The translations under genes and the position numbers were made by a program. Shown here in pieces: positions 6,433-9,891 of a DNA stretch of 9,891 nt. The notes under the pieces were generated by a model. The model made no database searches, was not told the origin of the DNA, and was given only the letters and a program-made list of their open reading frames with translations. Numbering within the stretch: the stretch's first letter is position 1; every line of letters begins with the position of its first letter. The DNA comes from CAYTED01 sp964404075. GTDB lineage: Bacteria; Patescibacteriota; Minisyncoccia; Moranbacterales; UBA1568. Location of the stretch: assembly GCA_964404075.1 (NCBI GenBank), contig CAYOIM010000033.1, positions 1-9,891 on the forward strand. Direction: 5' to 3'.

Positions 6433-6651
6433 TTATTCTTTTTTGACAATTCCGTATCGAGCCATGACTTCTTCCACCCGCTCCTCTCCGATATATTCCT
6501 TCAGCAGTTCCCGGATCGAATCGATGATCACGGTATCATCTTCGGTCGCATAAAAACTGGCATATGACTCCGCCGTCACATCCCCCAGGTAATCGCGGAT
6601 GAGCCGTATCGCCTTCGGTCTGATTTCACTGATACATTCCATGCTCCTCAT
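6433..6651 (-). CDS. Hypothetical protein, 72 aa
   Basis: Not recognised. It is a small soluble, mostly helical, acidic protein. An N-terminal helix (EIRPKAIRLIRDYLG) is followed by a Tyr-rich turn and a second helical half (IIDSIRELLKEYIGEERVEEVMARYG). Its stop is 4 nt before the ATG of the multi-pass membrane protein, so the two are likely translated together and may work together. Two starts are possible: ATG 6651, lacking a Shine-Dalgarno, and ATG 6642, with AGGAG only one base away. It begins 35 nt after the hydrolase stop. Confidence 0.6.
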   Translation of the reverse strand: MRSMECISEIRPKAIRLIRDYLGDVTAESYASFYATEDDTVIIDSIRELLKEYIGEERVEEVMARYGIVKKE

Positions 6652-6663
6652 TATATCACGCGG

Positions 6664-6694
6664 AAAAAACGACCGAACCCTCCCACCTATTCGG
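6664..6694 (-). terminator. Possible weak terminator at the end of the hydrolase gene
   Basis: On the minus strand CCGAA pairs with TTCGG across a 12-nt loop, then TCG and six T. The stem begins inside the last hydrolase codons. Five pairs is short, and the next gene is only 35 nt away, so read-through or attenuation is as likely as full stop. Confidence 0.35.
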
Positions 6695-7490
6695 AGAGGA
6701 ATGTCCTGATACTCGCCCTCGTTTCAGGAAAATCAAAGATGTCATTATGATGCGCGTGCGGCACCTCCACGAATCTCTTATCGGCAATACCCGTCTCATC
6801 GAAAAGCTTCCGCGATGCGGCGATCGGATGCATCTCATCCTCCGAGCCGTGGATCATCATGACTCGCCTCACCCGCGTGTTCCGCATCCACCCGCTACTA
6901 TCGAAATTTTCCGTGGACAGGAGGGAAATCGGATACATCGGATACATTTTCTCTGCGATACTGTTCAACGAGTAGAAAGGCGAGACGAGAAGGAGCTTCT
7001 CCGTATCCCCCAGGGTCGAGTGATAGATCGCGATCGATGTCCCGAGACTCTCTCCAGCGACGATGACATCCGTGAATCCCTGCTCTCTGGCGAAAGCATG
7101 GACATGCTCCGCATCCCGAAGGAGGAGCCCGATCGAAGGGCTCCTATCGTCATTCGCATATCCCGTATACTCGACGATGATGGAAGAAAAGCCCGTCGGC
7201 AAAACGAAATCCTCCCAATACGCCCGGTCACAGGCCGATCCGCCATTGCCATGATACAGGATGACGACCCTGCGGGCATCGCCACGCTTGTAATACGCTC
7301 TCGTACCATTCAGATCGATCCTCTCGCTGTCCGCAAACTGCGGACACGCGTCGAAATCCTGATCACTCGGCGCATAAATGAAATTCTTCTGAAAAACCGT
7401 GAGCACAAAACCGAAGCCAACATACACGGCGAACACGATCCGCAACACGCTCCTCAACAACGCCCTTACACTTTCGCCTTCCCACAGCAT
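6687..7490 (-). CDS. Membrane-anchored alpha/beta hydrolase (Bem46/ABHD13-like)
   Basis: 267 residues. Residues about 11-33 form a membrane anchor, so the catalytic domain is probably held at the outer face of the membrane. LYHGNGG at 78-84 is the oxyanion loop typical of the Bem46/ABHD12-13 group; GESLG holds nucleophile Ser148; HGSEDEMHP holds Asp218; and PHAHHND holds His248, completing the triad with the usual spacing. FIYAPS before the domain is also typical of this group. Related proteins are serine hydrolases of membrane or lipid substrates, but the substrate here is unknown. Start ATG 7490 has no clear Shine-Dalgarno; no in-frame alternative preserves the anchor better. It is the first gene of the long minus-strand block; a TATAAT box lies about 75 nt upstream. 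A long plus-strand frame covering it is a shadow. Confidence 0.87.
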   Translation of the reverse strand: MLWEGESVRALLRSVLRIVFAVYVGFGFVLTVFQKNFIYAPSDQDFDACPQFADSERIDLNGTRAYYKRGDARRVVILYHGNGGSACDRAYWEDFVLPTGFSSIIVEYTGYANDDRSPSIGLLLRDAEHVHAFAREQGFTDVIVAGESLGTSIAIYHSTLGDTEKLLLVSPFYSLNSIAEKMYPMYPISLLSTENFDSSGWMRNTRVRRVMMIHGSEDEMHPIAASRKLFDETGIADKRFVEVPHAHHNDIFDFPETRASIRTFLSE

Positions 7491-7564
7491 AGCATTCGAT
7501 ATTCAACCATCCCCATCTGCAAAGGAGATACCCGGAGGACGGCATTTTCTCCATCATCATAGTG

Positions 7565-7570
7565 ATTATA
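7565..7570 (-). promoter_or_regulatory. Possible -10 box for the hydrolase operon
   Basis: A perfect TATAAT on the minus strand, 74 nt before the ATG at 7490. No convincing -35 lies 16-18 nt upstream, so the call rests on the -10 and on position ahead of a gene block. Confidence 0.35.
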
Positions 7571-7725
7571 TGCCTCCCAAAGAAAAAATGCACTCTCGAC
7601 AAGCGTATTTTTTACTCCGCCTGCTGAAACACTCTGAGAACCTGTCTAATAAATGCTTAACGATTACTTATAGTAAATCATGCTATTTATTTTTGAACTT
7701 CTTACAGAGCAAAGCGACATCGTGA
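7570..7725 (+). CDS. Short plus-strand ORF, possible remnant of the small-protein family
   Basis: 51 codons from ATG 7570 to TGA 7725, with no Shine-Dalgarno. The middle reads RQAYFLLRLLKHSENLS, which can be aligned with RVAFNFVLRLLNS in the frame-corrected pseudogene at 8221-8494, and the two share an exact 14-base stretch (CTCCGCCTGCTGAA at 7616-7629 and 8396-8409). The C-terminal half then diverges. It ends inside a strong hairpin and converges on the nucleotidyltransferase pseudogene. It may be a remnant of the same family, or chance: one 14-base match alone is not rare in 10 kb. Confidence 0.3.
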   Translation: MPPKEKMHSRQAYFLLRLLKHSENLSNKCLTITYSKSCYLFLNFLQSKATS

Positions 7726-8200
7726 ATGTCGCTTTCTTTTATTTTGTAGCCTTGATTATGAAACTTCACCATATCTTCAGGAGAAATACATTGCACAATC
7801 TTTCCTTCAATTTTTCCAATTCCAGTAAGAGAAGAGCCTGGATACATTTCCCCATTTTCTTTCGGTCTGTATATACCACTTCCTTCTTCATCAAGAACCA
7901 CCACACGAACATCAATTTCATTTCCCTTTGCATCTCCTCAGACAAAGTTCCAGAGTCTTCCTTCTTCTGGTCTTACCTCCTGATACCCTTTTTTAGCCGT
8001 GACTTCTCGAAACCTGCAAGATTCTTCTCTTCAATGGCGATATCCAGGTCTTTATGAGGATGGGTTTGTTCTTCCAAGAGAGCGTCCACTCCCCACCCAC
8101 CGTCTATCCATATTTGGGCGCCAAGGTTTTCCAGTTCGTTATACAAACTAAAAGATATTTCTCATTTCTATTCTTGTTGTAGATCAAATATTTCTGGCAT
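7683..8200 (-). pseudogene. LinA/aminoglycoside nucleotidyltransferase-like gene, broken
   Basis: Joining frames gives a full-length product of about 172 codons. The first part has the nucleotidyltransferase signature: LGAQIWIDGGWGVDALLEEQ followed by THPHKDLDIAI, the GG...D and DxD region that binds nucleotide and metal. After the frame change come KKGYQEVRPEEGRLWNFV, GNEIDVRVVVLDEEG, SLTGIGKIEG and ISPEDMVKFHNQGY, then IHDVALLCKKF, all typical of lincosamide/aminoglycoside nucleotidyltransferases. Working relatives adenylylate antibiotics. Defects: in-frame TAG (8168-8170) and TGA (8162-8164) near the start, a one-base shift at an A6 run (7989-7994), and TGA at 7938-7940. With four lesions it is almost surely inactive. 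The last 73 codons alone form an open frame but lack the catalytic half. It may have arrived with the accessory region. Confidence 0.85.
7711..7744 (+). terminator. Possible plus-strand terminator
   Basis: AAAGCGACAT and ATGTCGCTTT form a perfect 10-bp stem with a CGTGA loop, followed on the plus strand by CTTTTATTTT. It overlaps the stop of the 51-codon plus ORF. It also codes for conserved residues of the nucleotidyltransferase pseudogene on the other strand, so coincidence is possible. Confidence 0.4.
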
Positions 8201-8243
8201 ACCTATAGATTAGAGCATAAACGATTCTAGCGTTCTACTTCGA

Positions 8244-8276
8244 GCAGAAAAAAGGGGCAAGCAGAAAAAAGGGCAA
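8244..8276 (+). repeat. Imperfect tandem duplication, 17 + 16 bp
   Basis: GCAGAAAAAAGGGGCAA is followed directly by GCAGAAAAAAGGGCAA, differing by one G. It lies in the diverged 5' part of the plus-strand pseudogene and looks like a slippage duplication. Confidence 0.85.
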
Positions 8277-8290
8277 GTACCTTTTCTATC

Positions 8291-8400
8291 TCAAATACTG
8301 TCCCCCCGAAAAAAATGTCCCAGAAAAATTTGAACCATCAGATTTTTTTTATCTGAAACAAAAAACGCCCCTGAGAGGTCGCTTTTAACTTTGTGCTCCG
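8291..8400 (+). repeat. Direct repeat, left copy (flanks fic)
   Basis: About 110 bp matching 9779-9891 with scattered substitutions and three one-base gaps. The longest exact run is about 21 bp around 8325-8346. The matching positions are offset by about 1489 bp, with fic between. The match lies within coding sequence of the small-protein family, so it is a gene duplication rather than a non-coding repeat. Confidence 0.85.
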
Positions 8401-8525
8401 CCTGCTGAACAGTATTAGAGCCTCTATACAGGAAGATAAAGCCTCAAAGTTCTACTACTTTGGCTTGAAAAGGTTTATGGAACAAGGCGCGTAAGACTTA
8501 CCCCACCCCGCTCCTCACTATTTCA

Positions 8526-9587
8526 TTACAGCTTCCGATACCTCGTGCTCCGACCGGCACCGATTCTTTCAATCCTCTCTCCTTTGAGTAGCCTAGTAAG
8601 AGCTTGATTGACCGTTGGTCTCGCCACCCCAGTCTTCTCCGAAATTTCTGAGGGTGTGGCTTCTGAAACACCCTGAATATATTCCCAGACAGCCAGTTGC
8701 TTCCGGGAAAGGAGCTTCTCTATCTGCTCGCTTTCCATCAGCTCCAGAGCCATTTCGGATTGTTTAAGGAGCGTCGTGAGGAAAAAATCTAACCAGGGAG
8801 TGATGTCTTCCTTTTCTGTTCCGAAACTCTTCTGACTTCTTCGTAAAGCGATGTAGTATTTCTCTTTATTGTCCTCAATCAGCTTCTCGTGAGAAACATA
8901 CGGTGCATAGGCGTAGTCCTTTTTGAGCAAGAGGAGATTCGTCAGGATACGAGAAAGCCTACCATTACCATCCTGAAATGGGTGGACTCTCAAAAACTCC
9001 ACAATGAAATTGCCAATGATAAGGAGTGGATGGATTTTCTGTTCTTCCAAAGCGGTACATGTGAAACTCACGAGCTCCTGCATCTTCTTCGGCGTGAGAT
9101 AAGCAGGAGTTGTTTCAAACACTACTCCGATTTCTTTGCCCTCGGCATCGAACATTTTGACCGCGTTTTCCCCTTTCTTATATTCTCCTCGGTGTTGTTC
9201 GTCCTTTCCCACATACTTCAAAAGCTCTTTGTGAAAATGCTTGATGGCACTCTCACTGAAAGAAAGGGTTTTCCAGACATCAAAGACATTGCTCAGCAAT
9301 TCATAATACCCCTGCACTTCCTGCTCATCCCTGCTTTCCCATTTTCCAGGCTTTACGCCTTGAATAAAAGACTCGACTTCTGCATCGGAAAGCTTGGAAC
9401 CCTCGATACGGGTTGAAGCTCCAGAAGATGTTACGAGAACCGATTTTTTGAGACGAATCAAAATCTGCGGACTGAGTTTCAATCCACCAGTCCACCGCCC
9501 CTTTATTTCATCAATTCTGGCTATTTTAGACCAAATTTCTCCTGGTAAAATGGTGAGTCTGGCTTCAAATTGGCTGTTATTCTCCAT
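8526..9587 (-). CDS. Class II Fic protein (AMP transferase-like) with C-terminal winged helix
   Basis: 353 residues. Catalytic motif HPFQDGNGRLSR at 202-213 is complete, including catalytic His202 and the Asp and Arg that bind Mg-ATP. N-terminal STRIEG at 58-63 fits the inhibitory helix [S/T]xxxE[G/N], placing it in class II, where Glu62 blocks the ATP site until relieved. Order: N-terminal Fic-N domain (about 5-90), Fic core (about 115-255), helical linker, and a winged helix-turn-helix (about 293-353: PSEISEKTGVARPTVNQALTRLL). Such proteins usually transfer AMP from ATP to Ser, Thr or Tyr of a target protein; the target here is unknown. The C-terminal DNA-binding domain and repeats over its own promoter suggest it also regulates itself. 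It is intact and flanked by two copies of an unknown small plus-strand gene. Confidence 0.95.
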   Translation of the reverse strand: MENNSQFEARLTILPGEIWSKIARIDEIKGRWTGGLKLSPQILIRLKKSVLVTSSGASTRIEGSKLSDAEVESFIQGVKPGKWESRDEQEVQGYYELLSNVFDVWKTLSFSESAIKHFHKELLKYVGKDEQHRGEYKKGENAVKMFDAEGKEIGVVFETTPAYLTPKKMQELVSFTCTALEEQKIHPLLIIGNFIVEFLRVHPFQDGNGRLSRILTNLLLLKKDYAYAPYVSHEKLIEDNKEKYYIALRRSQKSFGTEKEDITPWLDFFLTTLLKQSEMALELMESEQIEKLLSRKQLAVWEYIQGVSEATPSEISEKTGVARPTVNQALTRLLKGERIERIGAGRSTRYRKL

Positions 9588-9590
9588 AAT

Positions 9591-9641
9591 CTTATCTCAT
9601 GTTACTGCTATATAAGATTATATGAGATTATATGAGATAAG
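9591..9641 (-). promoter_or_regulatory. Operator-like repeats over the fic promoter
   Basis: On the plus strand three 10-bp units follow one another exactly: ATAAGATTAT (9612-9621), ATGAGATTAT (9622-9631) and ATGAGATAAG (9632-9641). The last is the perfect inverse of CTTATCTCAT at 9591-9600, just 3 nt from the fic ATG. The units lie one helical turn apart and cover the -10 and spacer. This is the expected layout for a repressor site; the natural candidate is the Fic winged helix. Confidence 0.65.
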
Positions 9642-9645
9642 TCAA
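9617..9645 (-). promoter_or_regulatory. Sigma-70 promoter of fic
   Basis: On the minus strand TTGACT and TATAAT are separated by exactly 17 bp, only one mismatch from consensus. The -10 ends 29 nt before the fic ATG. A second TATAAT at 9627-9632 arises from the tandem repeats and has no matching -35. Confidence 0.85.
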
Positions 9646-9721
9646 ATCGTATATTCTTTCCATATTTGAAAGTATCCGATTATACAAAAAGATAGCCCTG
9701 AATGGAAATAAGGTCCTTATT

Positions 9722-9891
9722 ATGGAATATACCGATTCTTTCAAGCTTTTAGTGGAAATCATCAACTTTACCAACGGTTCAAACACTATCCTTCTTGAAA
9801 AAGATGTGCCAAAAAAATTTGAACCATCAGATTTTGTTTTATCTAAAACACAAAACGACCCTCATCGGGTCGATTTATGTGATATGCTCCG
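9722..9891 (+). CDS. Unknown small protein, N-terminal part (runs off right edge)
   Basis: 56 codons are open from ATG 9722 to the window end; the frame itself is open from 9641. AAGG lies 8 nt before the ATG. The product begins MEYTDSFKLLVEIINFTNGS and continues LLEKDVPKKFEPSDFVLS, then KTQNDPHRVDLCDMLR. It is not recognised. That it is coding is supported by the diverged copy at 8221-8494, where many changes keep similar residues (VPKKFEPSDF against VPEKFEPSDF). By that copy's length the full protein should be about 85-90 residues. It is divergent from fic, with 134 bp between the two starts, so the fic operator region may affect both genes. Partnership with Fic is possible but untested. 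Confidence 0.6.
   Translation, partial: MEYTDSFKLLVEIINFTNGSNTILLEKDVPKKFEPSDFVLSKTQNDPHRVDLCDML
9779..9891 (+). repeat. Direct repeat, right copy (cut by window end)
   Basis: Matches 8291-8400; here the frame is intact. The match continues up to the last visible bases (GCTCCG), so the repeat probably extends beyond the window. Confidence 0.85.

Larger units (their letters stand above)
8221..8494 (+). pseudogene. Frameshifted copy of the small-protein gene that starts at 9722
   Basis: The frame from 8221 reads KYLFYLKYCPPEKNVPEKFEPSDF and then stops at TAA 8386-8388. The copy at 9722 reads LLEKDVPKKFEPSDFVLS over the same stretch, and the DNA is identical through TTTGAACCATCAGATTTT. Against that copy, one base is missing in the T8 run (8343-8350) and one in 8371-8380; restoring both gives FLSETKNAPERVAFNFVLRLLNS, continuing in frame through QEDKASKFYYFGLKRF to TAA 8494. 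The intact protein would therefore be roughly 85-90 residues. The 5' part is diverged and has no start codon after TAA 8218-8220. It converges on fic, 31 nt from the fic stop. The family is not recognised. Confidence 0.65.

Noticed and set aside
6747..7562. 271-codon open frame on the plus strand
   Set aside because: Antisense shadow of the Bem46-like hydrolase; its product is an Arg/His-rich low-information sequence.
7938..7940. Recoding of TGA as glycine (as in Gracilibacteria)
   Set aside because: It would give a sensible residue here, but the same gene also has a TAG and a frameshift, and the PDGLE, MsrAB and hydrolase genes end in TGA at natural C-termini; no intact gene has an internal TGA.
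8361..8410. Integron attC-like recombination site or non-coding repeat
   Set aside because: The GTTCAGC edge does not match GTTRRRY, and the repeated DNA is explained by a shared coding sequence.
8439..8467. Hairpin AAGC..CAAAG/CTTTGGCTT as the fic terminator
   Set aside because: It has a two-base bulge, no T run on the minus strand, and falls in coding sequence of the pseudogene.
9854..9876. Hairpin CGACCC/GGGTCG as a terminator
   Set aside because: It lies within an intact reading frame of the small protein and the matching stem is not kept in the other copy.
1..9891. CRISPR array, rRNA, tRNA or transposase
   Set aside because: No regularly spaced repeats, RNA gene folds or transposase motifs were seen on either strand.

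Overview
The window looks like a metagenome-assembled piece of a bacterial chromosome. It contains a 100-base run of N (2495-2594) typical of scaffolding. The small compact genes, the exported Ig-like protein at the left edge and the general style would fit a candidate phylum such as Patescibacteria, but no marker gene is present and this is only an inference. The code is ordinary: several well-conserved genes end in TGA at the family's normal C-terminus.

Positions 1 to about 7490 form a one-way, tightly spaced block on the minus strand. In transcription order it holds: a membrane-anchored Bem46/ABHD13-like alpha/beta hydrolase; a 72-residue unknown protein; a multi-pass membrane protein; a membrane-anchored MsrA-MsrB fusion; CbiM and a PDGLE (CbiN-like) subunit, i.e. 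the substrate-binding half of a cobalt/nickel ECF transporter; a small membrane protein with its own promoter and a strong terminator; a slipin (SPFH/band 7) protein broken by the N gap; an acidic 117-residue unknown; a second alpha/beta hydrolase; and the N-terminal part of an exported protein that runs off the left edge. Several of these act at or outside the membrane.

Positions about 7570 to 9891 are different: more AT-rich, accessory and decaying. A lincosamide/aminoglycoside nucleotidyltransferase-like gene (minus) is broken by one frameshift and three in-frame stops. A class II Fic protein with a C-terminal winged helix (minus) is intact and has a strong promoter covered by three tandem 10-bp units plus an inverted copy, which suggests autoregulation.

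The least expected finding is an unrecognised small-protein family on the plus strand. One copy begins at 9722 and leaves the window still open. A second copy, shifted 1489 bp and frameshifted, lies at 8221-8494. The two copies bracket fic as direct repeats. A 51-codon ORF at 7570-7725 may keep a third trace, and if so the layout alternates small ORF (+) with accessory gene (-). This is the part most worth following up.
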